This document shows positions 1-9,759 of a stretch of DNA of 64,000 nt, in pieces. The DNA lies in the NCBI GenBank assembly GCA_016935315.1, contig JAFGRD010000047.1, positions 1 to 64,000 of the forward strand, written 5' to 3'. How positions within the stretch are numbered: the stretch's first letter is position 1; each line of letters opens with the position of its first letter. The notes beneath the pieces were generated by a model. The model was not told the DNA's origin. It did not search any database and was given only the letters and a program-made list of their open reading frames with translations. This stretch comes from Pirellulales bacterium (GTDB lineage: Bacteria; Planctomycetota; Planctomycetia; Pirellulales; Thermoguttaceae). The position numbers and the translations under genes are program-made.

Positions 1-125
1 AAACTGCACCCGACCAGCGACCCCGTTTGGGCCCAAAACATTTCAAGAAAAACGAATTCCTGGTTCGAGCTGGCGAAGTTGGGTTAGGCCTATATGAAAG
101 AGGAAAGGTGCGGAGCTTTTGCACC

Positions 126-1151
126 ATGAGTCGAGGACGCTGGGTCGTGTCGTGCCTGATCGTCTTCTGGATGTCCCTGGCGGGCACGGCCATGGCAGCC
201 GACCCCGGTCGGCGCTGCGGCGGGTCGTCGTCTGCCGCCCCCGCCACCGGACGCAAGGTCGTCTCCAGCGACGGGCGGGCCGCAACTGCGCCGGCGAGGG
301 CGCCTGCGCGGGTGTTGGCGAGCGTTCAGGACACCTGCGGGTATCTGGAAGTGGTGGAGGCAGGCGGGCTGAGGCTCCTCGTCTGCGACGGAGTGATCCA
401 GGCGGCCGTCCCCAGCTCGGGCGTAAGGCTGCTGCCCGGCGTTCTGATACGGGCCCGCGACTACGTCGAGCTGATCCCGTACTACCGCACCGGCACGCGT
501 AACGCCCTGGTGATTGGCCTGGGTGGAGGGCTCCACGCCCGGGCACTCGCCTGCCACGGCATCGCGACGCACGCCGTCGATGTGGAGCCGGCCATCGTCC
601 CTCTGGCCGAGGAGTATTTCGATTTCGACGGCGAGGTTACCATCGCGGACGGACGGGCGTTTCTCGAGCAGACGCAACGCCGCTTCGACGCCATCGTCCT
701 GGACACGTTCCAGGGTGCGTCGGTGCCCAAGCACCTCTACACGAGGGAGGCGTTCGCCCGAATGCGGGATCGCCTTGCCGACGGCGGCGTGCTGGCCGTG
801 CATCTGGTCGCCCCGCCGCAACACGCCTCGACGGCCGCGGTTGCCCGGACCCTGGCGGCCGTGTTTCCGCACACGGTGGCCCTGCGCAACGGCTTCGGCG
901 ACGGGATCCAGCATATCTACCTGCTGTCGGGCACGCTGCCGCTGGAGCTGTCGCCGCGGCAGCGTCTCCAGCTTCGCGCATGGGGATTCGTCGGAGACGA
1001 GTTCTTCACCGTGAACACGGCCGGGGCACGGATCTTGACCGACAACGAAAACCCTCTCGACCGATTGTGCCGCGATCCCGCGGCAGAACACCGCCGAGGC
1101 TCCCTTATTGACGCCTGCACACACAATGCGCGAGGGCAACCAACCTTTTGA
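126..1151 (+). CDS. Exported spermidine-synthase-fold (class I methyltransferase-like) protein
   Basis: 341 residues from the ATG at 126; an upstream TTG at 27 would bury the signal peptide. Residues 1-24 (MSRGRWVVSCLIVFWMSLAG, then TAMAA) form a signal peptide. The body resembles the polyamine-synthase domain: glycine-rich nucleotide loop VIGLGGGLHARAL, acidic VDVEPAI, then ADGRAFL and LDTFQGASVPKHLYT, followed by GGVLAVHLVAPP. The family transfers aminopropyl groups or binds S-adenosyl compounds in the cytosol, so an export signal is odd; true substrate is unknown. The last 15 or so residues (LIDACTHNARGQPTF) are encoded by a half copy of the 99-bp repeat. The stop overlaps the Shine-Dalgarno of the next gene, so the two are likely co-transcribed. 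Confidence 0.7.
   Translation: MSRGRWVVSCLIVFWMSLAGTAMAADPGRRCGGSSSAAPATGRKVVSSDGRAATAPARAPARVLASVQDTCGYLEVVEAGGLRLLVCDGVIQAAVPSSGVRLLPGVLIRARDYVELIPYYRTGTRNALVIGLGGGLHARALACHGIATHAVDVEPAIVPLAEEYFDFDGEVTIADGRAFLEQTQRRFDAIVLDTFQGASVPKHLYTREAFARMRDRLADGGVLAVHLVAPPQHASTAAVARTLAAVFPHTVALRNGFGDGIQHIYLLSGTLPLELSPRQRLQLRAWGFVGDEFFTVNTAGARILTDNENPLDRLCRDPAAEHRRGSLIDACTHNARGQPTF
1108..1145 (+). repeat. Half copy of the 99-bp palindromic repeat (copy A)
   Basis: TTGACGCCTGCACACACAAT followed by GCGCGAGGGCAACCAACC. It matches the left half of the three complete copies elsewhere in the window and stops just before the central CGGGAG stem. It lies inside the 3' end of the first gene and supplies its last codons. 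Confidence 0.75.
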
Positions 1152-1161
1152 GGAAATGACC

Positions 1162-2508
1162 ATGTCCCCTAGACTACTCGTTGCCTTGCTGGTTGTCGGC
1201 GTTCTGCTCGCGACTGGCACGCACTCGCCCGCCCAGGAGAAGCTCCAACAGCGAACGTTTGCCCGGTGCTTCCTGTATCGAGGTCCCGACGGTGCCGTTT
1301 GGGTCGGTCATCCGCTGGTCTCGCTGGGCATGATCGGCGTAGCCGCCTATGCGCCGCACTATCGTCTCAGCTCGGCCTTCGCCGAGGAACTCGCTCCCGT
1401 GGTCAACGATCTGGAGAATCTGCCCGAGAAGCCGGAGTTCTGGTGGTGGGGCCTGCCGTCGCCGAAGGACCCGGACAAACCCATGGTGTTGATTTGCCTG
1501 GAGACCGAAGCCGAGCTGCGCAAGGCCGCACGGGTGCAGGGCCCCGAGCCGGGGCGCATCGCGGACGCTAATTCTCCGGCAATCTACGAGATCACGTCGG
1601 CCAACCTGGTCTATGCCGAATTCATCTCTGCCCAGTGGCGGCGTGCGTGGAAGGCGCTGGACGCCGGACTCGGCCGGGTCGTCGCCGTCTCGCACACGGC
1701 GCCGGGCGGCGACAAGGCGAAACGCCTCGCGGAGGCCATCGAATCGTCCAGCCGGGCGCTCGGCGCGATGACCCGCGCAGAATCAAGCCAGCGGTGGCAA
1801 GCCCTCGTTCAGGGCATTCAGCCGCGGGCGCGCTCCGTGCGTTTGTTCCAGCGCCACGTGGGAGGATCCGGGCTCGGCGAATGGGGTGGGCTGCTCAGGC
1901 AGTGCGTCGACACCCTGCGGATCGAGCCGCGAACGCCGCTGCCGAAGCCGGCGACCCCCTGTCCCATGGCCAAATTGCTTGCCGAGAGTCCGACGGCCGA
2001 GGCCCTGATCGAGACCCTCCGGCAATCGTGGCCGGAGGACACACTCGGCGAACGGCTGATCTTCTCCCGGGAGCTGAACCGCATGGTCTTCGTCTGGCAG
2101 GTTAAGGATCTTACGCCCGCGCAGTTTGACAACCTGCGCGAACAGGCGAAGGAGGATCTTGCGCGGCAGCAGGAGGCGGCGACCGAGTCTTCATCTGCCT
2201 CTGAGAGTGAAGACGTCTCTGTCGCGCAGTGGAACGTTGTGCTGCGACCGGCCAGCGCCGACGTCCTTGCGGAGAAGGGGCTGCTCAGCGCCACGCTGGT
2301 CGCGGAGGTCTCAGGCGACGGTTCCCCGGTCGGCCTGCAGAAGGGCGACCTGATCATCGATTACCATAATGTCTACGATCTGGTCATGAGCGGTCATCCC
2401 GAGTTCCGTCCCGCACGTCGGCTCGCGCGCATGGCCCGCTACGGCGGCCAACTGAATGTCGTCCGAGGTGATCGGCTGATTGCGATCGAGGCGGAACGCC
2501 CCCAATGA
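1162..2508 (+). CDS. Secreted protein of unknown function with a PDZ-like C-terminus
   Basis: 448 residues from ATG 1162; ATG 1156 and 1108 are in frame, but TGAGGA at 1149-1154 is best spaced for 1162. A signal peptide (MSPRLLVALLVVGVLLATG, cleavage near SPAQ) sends it out of the cytoplasm. I recognise no family across residues 25-340. There is a Ser/Glu-rich linker near 350-370 (ATESSSASESEDV), and the last 85 residues (AEVSGDGSPVGLQKGDLIIDY) resemble a PDZ fold, which binds peptide tails. It follows the exported synthase-fold gene with only a 10-bp gap and probably shares its transcript. Function unknown. Confidence 0.7.
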   Translation: MSPRLLVALLVVGVLLATGTHSPAQEKLQQRTFARCFLYRGPDGAVWVGHPLVSLGMIGVAAYAPHYRLSSAFAEELAPVVNDLENLPEKPEFWWWGLPSPKDPDKPMVLICLETEAELRKAARVQGPEPGRIADANSPAIYEITSANLVYAEFISAQWRRAWKALDAGLGRVVAVSHTAPGGDKAKRLAEAIESSSRALGAMTRAESSQRWQALVQGIQPRARSVRLFQRHVGGSGLGEWGGLLRQCVDTLRIEPRTPLPKPATPCPMAKLLAESPTAEALIETLRQSWPEDTLGERLIFSRELNRMVFVWQVKDLTPAQFDNLREQAKEDLARQQEAATESSSASESEDVSVAQWNVVLRPASADVLAEKGLLSATLVAEVSGDGSPVGLQKGDLIIDYHNVYDLVMSGHPEFRPARRLARMARYGGQLNVVRGDRLIAIEAERPQ

Positions 2509-2678
2509 CTTCGCTTCTCGCCGGGAATCTCTGACTCACCGGCCCGGACCGACCGTCGGATGCCGGCTCGTGCCGAACCGCTCGGCGCGCGACGGACCAG
2601 GGCCCTTGTTCGGTGTCGCGGGTCGACTCCAGGCATGCGACGTGCGGCGCGGCTTCCATCAGCCCGGCCTGCCCGCGG

Positions 2679-2707
2679 TTGCCGAGTATGCACGTTCGGG
2701 GTAGGAT
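2679..2707 (+). promoter_or_regulatory. Candidate sigma-70-type promoter for the histidine kinase gene
   Basis: TTGCCG (2679-2684), 17-bp spacer, TAGGAT (2702-2707), 34 bp before the ATG at 2742. Half-consensus boxes at ideal spacing in the 233-bp gap that follows the secreted protein; nothing else is evident in that gap. Confidence 0.35.
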
Positions 2708-2741
2708 TTGGGGGTGTCAAGACCCGCACCGAGCCCACGCG

Positions 2742-4678
2742 ATGACCATTCGGTTCAAACTGACGATGACCACCATTGCGGTAATCCTGGTGGCTAATTC
2801 CCTGGTTTCGCTCCTGGGGGTTGGCTATCTGGGGCGGGTCTGGCTGGAGGAAGTCCAGACCCGGGTCCGTTTGGATCTCAACTCGGCTCGGGCCGCGTAC
2901 GACAGCCACATCGACAGGATCGACTGGTTCCTTCGGGCCGTGTCTTTGGATCGCAACCTGGCGTCGGCCCTGGAGGGTGATGACCGCGAGCAGCTCAGCA
3001 CGCTGCTGGAGAATGTCCACGGCGAACAGAAGATGGACTTCGTTTCCGTGCTGGACGCCGGGGGGAGGGTGATCTACCGGGCGCGCAACCCGGACCGGGC
3101 GGGCGACGATCTTTCGGAGAATCCGCTGATCGCCAGCGTGCTCCGCAAGGGCGAGCCGGCGTTGGGCACGATCGTCCTGTCGCAGGCGACCCTGGCCAAG
3201 GAAGGCGAGGATCTGGCCACCCGTGCCCGGTTCCAGCTACTGCCCACCCCGGCGGCCCGGCCGACCGACGAGAAGTTCCGCACGGACGGCATGGTTGTCG
3301 CCGCGGCGGTCCCCATCGTCGGCTCCCAGGGCCGATTGTTGGGGATCCTCTACGGGGGCGACTTGTTGAACCGCCGTTTCGAGATCGTCGACCTGATCAA
3401 AGAAGAGGTGTTTCCGGAACAGCGTTTCGCGGGCAAAGACATCGGCACGGTGACGATTTTCCAGGGCGACCTGCGGATCTCGACCAACGTGACTACCGTC
3501 GAGGGCTTGCCCGCCGTCGGCACCCGGCTCAGCCAGGCCGTCTACGACGAGGTGCTGATCCGGGGCGACACGTGGGCCGCGCCGGCCTTCGTGGTCAACG
3601 ATTGGTACATCACCGCCTACGAACCGATTCGGGATCCCGACAGCCGCATCATCGGGGCTTTGTACGTCGGGCTGTCGCAGACGCCGTTTATCCACCAGCG
3701 GAACGTGGTGGCCGGCGTGTTCGTCGGTCTGGTCGGCCTCGCGACGGTCTCCAGCTTGGTGCTGCTGTTTTTCGTGACCATGCTCGTGTTGCGCCCGGTC
3801 GGTCACATCACGGCCATGTCGCAGAAGGTGATCGACGGGGATCTTTCGGCGCGCGTGGGTATCCGGCCACCGGGCGAGATGGGCGTGCTCTGCAAGGTCA
3901 TCGACGCCATGGCCGAAGCGGTGAACGAGCGCGAAAAGCAACTGAAGCTGATCACCCGCCAGCAAATCGGGCAGAGCGAGAAGCTCGCCTCGATCGGGCG
4001 GCTGGCGGCGGGCGTGGCCCACGAAATCAACAACCCGCTGACCGGCGTGCTCACCTTCGCCCACTTGTTGCGGGAAAAGGAGAACCTGGACCAGCAGGAC
4101 AAGCAGGACGTGGACTTGATCATCCACGAGACGACCCGGGCCAGCGAGATCGTGCGCGGGCTGCTCGATTTTGCCCGGGAACGGCCGGCGGTGAAGGAGG
4201 CGATCAACGTCAACGACATCATCCGCCGCACCATCCGTTTGTTGGGAAACCAGAAGGCGTTCCAGCAGATCATCATCGTCGAGGACATCGACGAGGAGCT
4301 GCCCGAGGTCGACGGCGACGTGAATCAGCTTCAGCAGGTGCTGTTGAATCTGGCCCTGAACGCCTGCGAGGCCATGCCCGGCGGCGGCACGCTGCTGATC
4401 AGCACGTCCTCCGACGACGACAAGGTGCTGGTCACGGTGACCGACACCGGCTGCGGCATCCAGAGCAAGCACCTGGACCGGGTCTTCGAGCCGTTTTTCA
4501 GCACCAAGCCCGTGGGCAAGGGAACCGGTTTGGGCCTGAGCGTCAGCTACGGCATCATCCAGCAGCACGGGGGCTCGCTGGAAGTCGAGAGCGAAGAGGG
4601 CAAGGGCGCCACGTTTACCATCGTCTTGCCCTTGGTCAAAGACAAGCCGCCCGACCGTCACGACGAAAGGTTGGACCA

Positions 4679-4682
<4 letters not shown>
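2742..4682 (+). CDS. Membrane sensor histidine kinase (NtrB/ZraS type)
   Basis: 646 residues from ATG 2742. Order: short cytoplasmic N-terminus, TM helix about 7-29, large extracytoplasmic Cache-like sensor about 30-320 ([17 protein letters not shown]), TM helix about 321-350, HAMP linker about 350-400, dimerisation/phosphoacceptor helix with His427 in [14 protein letters not shown], and an HATPase domain with N box [14 protein letters not shown]1 DTGCGI, and [19 protein letters not shown]. It autophosphorylates on His427 and should pass phosphate to the sigma-54 activator whose GTG start overlaps its stop codon by four bases. The signal sensed is unknown; Cache domains usually bind small extracellular ligands. 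Confidence 0.93.
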
Positions 4683-6118
<1,436 letters not shown>

Positions 6119-6141
6119 GGCAGGCCGGCTTCTTGCCCTCC

Positions 6142-6154
6142 GCCCCAAAGGGGC
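6142..6154 (+). terminator. Short hairpin after the activator gene
   Basis: GCCCC-AAA-GGGGC 24 bp after the activator stop. The stem is only 5 bp and has no T run, so this is at best a weak terminator. Confidence 0.2.
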
Positions 6155-6162
6155 GATCACCC

Positions 6163-6186
6163 TGTATTGGCGGGTCATACACTGTA
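6163..6186. promoter_or_regulatory. Candidate enhancer (upstream activator site) for the sigma-54 promoter
   Basis: Overlapping dyads TGTAT-N9-ATACA (6163-6181) and TACA-C-TGTA (6178-6186). They lie about 160-185 bp upstream of the -24 element, the distance at which NtrC-type activators normally bind. That the neighbouring activator binds here is inference. Confidence 0.3.
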
Positions 6187-6347
6187 CGAGACCCCCATAC
6201 GGATTTCGGCCCCCGGCCGCCGCTACAACCCACCCATCCCGAAGGCCGGGCGGGTCGCAGCTTGACGCCGTAAGATCTTGTCGGCACGAATCTTGGGCCT
6301 GTCGCGGCGACGTGCGTTCGGCACATTCCGAGGTCTCTCTCAACGCT

Positions 6348-6362
6348 TGGCACGCGTATTGC
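6348..6362 (+). promoter_or_regulatory. Sigma-54 promoter of the hdr operon
   Basis: TTGGCACGCGTATTGCA (6347-6363) matches the -24/-12 consensus TGGCAC-N5-TTGC without mismatch, with GG and GC separated by exactly ten bases. The predicted start of transcription is about 6374, some 40 bp before the ATG at 6412. It sits between the NtrC-type activator gene and the six-gene operon ending in hdrA. In the 293-bp gap it is the dominant signal. Confidence 0.85.
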
Positions 6363-6411
6363 ATTTGGGCACCTACGCCGGGTTTTGTCCAACGTATCAA
6401 GGCGCCCAGTC

Positions 6412-6948
6412 ATGTGCCACCAGTCACGCGAGAACGACGCGAAGCCAGAGAAATGCGGCCACCGGCAATTCGGCCTCCGCACGCTCCTGCTCTGGATCGC
6501 CATGGCCGCAGTCCTCTGTGGAATCCTGCGGGCCTGCCGGCTCGACGCGTGGGCCTTCGCCACTTTGGCGTGTGGGGCACTTACCCTGGTTGTGGCGCAG
6601 ATCTTCTGCGGTGCCCGGGTGGCCGGTTGGCTATCGAGCGTGGCGGGAGAATTCGCCGGGGGTTTTGTCTACTACCTCAGCCTGGCGGGTGTCGAGACGC
6701 CCCGCGTTGAGACGGGAAAACTGCTGCTGCTGGTCGCCGCCGGCGGCCTGCTGGGATATGCGTTCTCGCTGCTGGTCGGAGTCGTCGCCTGGGCGATCCG
6801 TTGGGTCGATTTGCCGGGCGCGACCCGACGGCGACGAATTCGGCCGGGATCGGTGGTCGCACTTGTAGGGTCAACCATCCGACGGTGGGCGGCCTGGACA
6901 CGGATCGATGGAACGAACGGACCTACGGTTCGCCCCGCGGGGAGCTAA
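6412..6948 (+). CDS. Small membrane protein, first gene of the hdr operon
   Basis: 178 residues from ATG 6412. A soluble Lys/Glu/Arg start leads into GLRTLLLWIAMAAVLCGIL, a motif common at the first membrane helix of short planctomycete proteins of unknown role. Hydrophobic segments near 28-46, 50-70, 78-95 and 108-135 suggest three or four membrane helices; the C-terminus is basic (RRRRIR). It lies directly behind the sigma-54 promoter and 3 bp ahead of the receiver/GcvH-like gene. Function unknown; membrane anchoring or sensing for the operon is only a guess. Confidence 0.75.
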   Translation: MCHQSRENDAKPEKCGHRQFGLRTLLLWIAMAAVLCGILRACRLDAWAFATLACGALTLVVAQIFCGARVAGWLSSVAGEFAGGFVYYLSLAGVETPRVETGKLLLLVAAGGLLGYAFSLLVGVVAWAIRWVDLPGATRRRRIRPGSVVALVGSTIRRWAAWTRIDGTNGPTVRPAGS

Positions 6949-6951
6949 GTC

Positions 6952-8544
6952 ATGTGCGCCTGTCCAAAACTGCTGGTTGTCGATGACGAAATCGTCATCT
7001 GCCAGGCCTGCCGACGGGTCTTCACCCGCCAGGGGTTCGAGGTGGAAGAGTGCACCGACGCCCGAGACGGGCTCGCCCGGGCCTGCCAGAACGACTACGC
7101 CGCAATCCTCCTGGACATCAAGATGCCGGAACTGGACGGGATCGAGTTTCTCGAATCGCTGCGCCAGAAGAAGCCGGAGATTCCGGTGATGATCATGACC
7201 GGGTATCCGAGCATCCCCAACGCGGCGGCGGTGGTTCGCCTGGGGGCTTCGGACTATGTAACCAAGCCGTTCACGCCCGAGGAGATCACCCTTTCGGTGC
7301 AGAGAATGCTGGCCCACCGTGACCCCGATTTCCCGCTGCCGGCCGAGTCGGCCCTGTCGAAGTCGCTGCGGGGGACGGCGGAGGAGGCGTTTTTGTTCAT
7401 GGACGAATCGTGGGTCCAGTTGGAGACGGACGGCTCGGCGCGAACGGGGGCCGTATTGGTACAGCCGCCCTATACGACCGTTGAGGAGGTACGACTTCCC
7501 GAGGTTGGTGACGTCGTCTACCAGGGGTTGCCCATGGCGGCCGTGACGGTAGCCGCCAGATCGCCGGTGATGATCCCTGCACCGGTCTCCGGAGTGGTGG
7601 TGGCCGCGAACGGTCTGTTGAGCTGCGAGCCGTCGGCCCTGTTGAGCGAGCCGTGCGGAAAGGGTTGGATCGCCTGCGTGTGCACCACTCGCGTGGAAGA
7701 AGAGTTGGATCGCTGCCGGTCCCGGGAAGTCCTGCTGGTCAACGCGGACCCAAGGTCCGCCCTGGAACAGTCCCAGAAGCTGCAGGCCTTGGGATGCGAA
7801 GTCCACGTGGTCACGGAAGAAGAGGCGTTGGTGCCGGCGACGCTGGAGTCGGGTTGCCGGCTGGCGGTGGTCGACGCGGACACGCTTGCCGAGCGCGGCC
7901 CGCAGTGGGTGGCTCGCATCAACCACGCCGCACCGTCGCTGAAAGTCGTGGTCACGGCGTCATCGGCCGCGGCGGGTTGGGAAACGGCCTATCGCCAGCA
8001 GCGCATCTTCTACTACAGCGTGGAGCCGTTTGCCGACGGCGAAATGGTGGCGGTGCTCGACGCGGTGTTTCGCCCCCGGCCGCCGGCGAGTCCTCCACAC
8101 GCGGAGCCCCATGTGCCCGCGGAGCCGCTGGGTCGCATCCAGATTACCAACCGCAACGGTCACAAGATACGTCTGCTGGCCTCCCCCGGCCTGCTTTCGC
8201 GTCACGAAGGGCTGGGCCGGGACCTGCTGCAGCACCTTGCCAACCGGTCGTTCCCGATCGTCACCACGCCGGGCGACGCGAAGATCGACCCCGAAAACGT
8301 ATTGAAGGCGGCCGGGGGATGCCATCGCGTGATGGTCCTGCTGGCCGGCGAGACGGGTCGCCTGCCGGGCAGTCTCGTTCGCGACACCAAGGCCGAGTAC
8401 GTCACGGCGGCGGGCGAAAGCGCCGGCAGGGTAACCACCCTGGTCGTACAGCCCGAAGCGAACCGCGGCCGGATGGCGTGCTTCGATCGGCGTACCACGG
8501 CGGCGTTGGTCGAGCACATCGTGCAGGAGATGGCGTCTTACTAA
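6952..8544 (+). CDS. Response regulator receiver fused to a GcvH-like domain
   Basis: 530 residues. Receiver domain 5-122 with Asp11/Asp12, phosphoacceptor Asp55, Thr83 and Lys105. A GcvH (lipoyl carrier)-like domain spans about 155-240: VRLPEVGDVVYQG, then SPVMIPAPVSGVVV, and PCGKGWIACV. Aligning by the PVSG turn puts Arg203 where GcvH carries its lipoylated lysine, so the domain probably cannot be lipoylated in the usual way. A second receiver-like segment (about 258-365, VLLVNADPRS) and a C-terminal region (about 385-530) follow, the latter unassigned. There is no DNA-binding domain. Embedded between a membrane protein and hdrCBA; a role in controlling or docking to the Hdr complex is inference. 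Confidence 0.85.
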   Translation: MCACPKLLVVDDEIVICQACRRVFTRQGFEVEECTDARDGLARACQNDYAAILLDIKMPELDGIEFLESLRQKKPEIPVMIMTGYPSIPNAAAVVRLGASDYVTKPFTPEEITLSVQRMLAHRDPDFPLPAESALSKSLRGTAEEAFLFMDESWVQLETDGSARTGAVLVQPPYTTVEEVRLPEVGDVVYQGLPMAAVTVAARSPVMIPAPVSGVVVAANGLLSCEPSALLSEPCGKGWIACVCTTRVEEELDRCRSREVLLVNADPRSALEQSQKLQALGCEVHVVTEEEALVPATLESGCRLAVVDADTLAERGPQWVARINHAAPSLKVVVTASSAAAGWETAYRQQRIFYYSVEPFADGEMVAVLDAVFRPRPPASPPHAEPHVPAEPLGRIQITNRNGHKIRLLASPGLLSRHEGLGRDLLQHLANRSFPIVTTPGDAKIDPENVLKAAGGCHRVMVLLAGETGRLPGSLVRDTKAEYVTAAGESAGRVTTLVVQPEANRGRMACFDRRTTAALVEHIVQEMASY

Positions 8545-8580
8545 GAAGCCCCGGAACCCCACATACAGGAGACACAAACC

Positions 8581-9135
8581 ATGTCCCATACGGTTGCCAC
8601 GTACGACCACACGTCGGCCCCGAAGAAAGGGCCGCTGAGCAAGGTCTTCGTCGACTTCCTGGGATTCGTCCTGCCTTCGGCTCGTGCCCGGCAGGGACGT
8701 GCCCGGGTGGAAGTCCACGGGGAGCGCGCCGTCACGCTGGCCGACTGCTCGGAAGCGATCCGGCTCGACCCCCAGGATCCCGACGCCTATCGGCGCCGCG
8801 GAGTTGTTCACCTCCGAGAGGGCGGCTACCAACGAGAGAGCGGCTACCTCGCGGTGCGCAGACAGCGCTGTTTCCAGGACGCCATCGCCGATTTCACCAC
8901 GGCGATCCGGCTGAATCCGGAAGACGCCGGCACGTACTTGTGGCGCGGCACGGCACACAAGGTCCTCGGCAGGCTGGAGCGAGCGGCCGAAGATTTTTCC
9001 GCAGCGATCCGTCTGAACCCCCAAGGATTGACGGCCTACGTCGAGCGAAGCGACGTGTATCAGAGACAAGGCGAGACCGCCAAAGCCGAGGCAGATCGCG
9101 CCAGGGTAACTCAACTGGCCTCGGCGTTCAACTAG
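8581..9135 (+). CDS. TPR-repeat protein
   Basis: 184 residues. Tetratricopeptide repeats are visible: AVTLADCSEAIRLDPQDPDA, AIADFTTAIRLNPEDAGTYL and AAEDFSAAIRLNPQGLTAYV, each followed by a second helix. TPRs are protein-docking scaffolds. The first 50 residues are not repeat-like and there is no signal peptide, so it is cytoplasmic. It sits 36 bp after the receiver/GcvH-like gene and 51 bp before hdrC, both on the same strand, so it probably assembles or regulates the Hdr proteins (inference). Confidence 0.8.
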   Translation: MSHTVATYDHTSAPKKGPLSKVFVDFLGFVLPSARARQGRARVEVHGERAVTLADCSEAIRLDPQDPDAYRRRGVVHLREGGYQRESGYLAVRRQRCFQDAIADFTTAIRLNPEDAGTYLWRGTAHKVLGRLERAAEDFSAAIRLNPQGLTAYVERSDVYQRQGETAKAEADRARVTQLASAFN

Positions 9136-9186
9136 CCCGTATTGGACGGAGCTGACCCAAGAGGTAATCCACAACGGAGGAGACTG

Positions 9187-9759
9187 ATGATCACCATTCC
9201 AGCCGACAAGCGCGGCTTAACATTCCTGGATGACGTCGTGGCGGAAACGCCGGGCGGCGAACGGCTGGTCCACTGCATGCAGTGTGGCAGTTGCGGCGGC
9301 TCCTGCCCCAACGGCCCCGACATGGACCACACGCCGCGGACACTGTTCGCCCTGATCGAGGCCGGCCAGCGAGACCGCGTGCTGAAGTCGAACACCATGT
9401 GGCGCTGCGTGTCGTGCTATTCGTGCACCAGCCGCTGCCCGCAGAATATCCCGATTACCGACGTGATGTACGCTCTGAAGCGGATTTCGCTCCGCGAGGG
9501 CGTGGCGAACGGATCGGACGCCCCCGCCCTGGCCCGCACCTTCACCGGTTTGCTGGACAAGTACGGCCGCAGCTTCGAGTTCGGTCTGGCCAGCCGCTAC
9601 TACCTGTTCAACAAGCCGCTGAGCATGTTGAAGATGGGTCCGCTGGGACTCTCCATGTTCACCAAGGGGCGGATGTCGCTGATACCGACGAAGATTCGCC
9701 AACTGGGCCAGCTTCAAGCCATCATCAAGAAAGCGAAAGAAATGGGAGGTGAAGCATGA
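9187..9759 (+). CDS. hdrC: HdrC-like [4Fe-4S] subunit of heterodisulfide reductase
   Basis: 190 residues from ATG 9187, preceded by GGAGG at 9176-9180. Two [4Fe-4S] ferredoxin motifs, HCMQCGSCGGSCPNG and CVSCYSCTSRCPQNIP, then a helical tail, the usual layout and size of HdrC (about 185-195 residues). HdrC wires electrons between the flavin subunit HdrA and the catalytic HdrB. Its stop overlaps the hdrB start by four bases (ATGA). In non-methanogens the disulfide or thiol substrate is generally unknown. Confidence 0.9.
   Translation: MITIPADKRGLTFLDDVVAETPGGERLVHCMQCGSCGGSCPNGPDMDHTPRTLFALIEAGQRDRVLKSNTMWRCVSCYSCTSRCPQNIPITDVMYALKRISLREGVANGSDAPALARTFTGLLDKYGRSFEFGLASRYYLFNKPLSMLKMGPLGLSMFTKGRMSLIPTKIRQLGQLQAIIKKAKEMGGEA

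Noticed and set aside
3572-4678. Long N-terminal extension of the NtrC-type regulator
   Set aside because: It lies in another frame over the histidine kinase and the receiver domain already starts right after GTG 4679.
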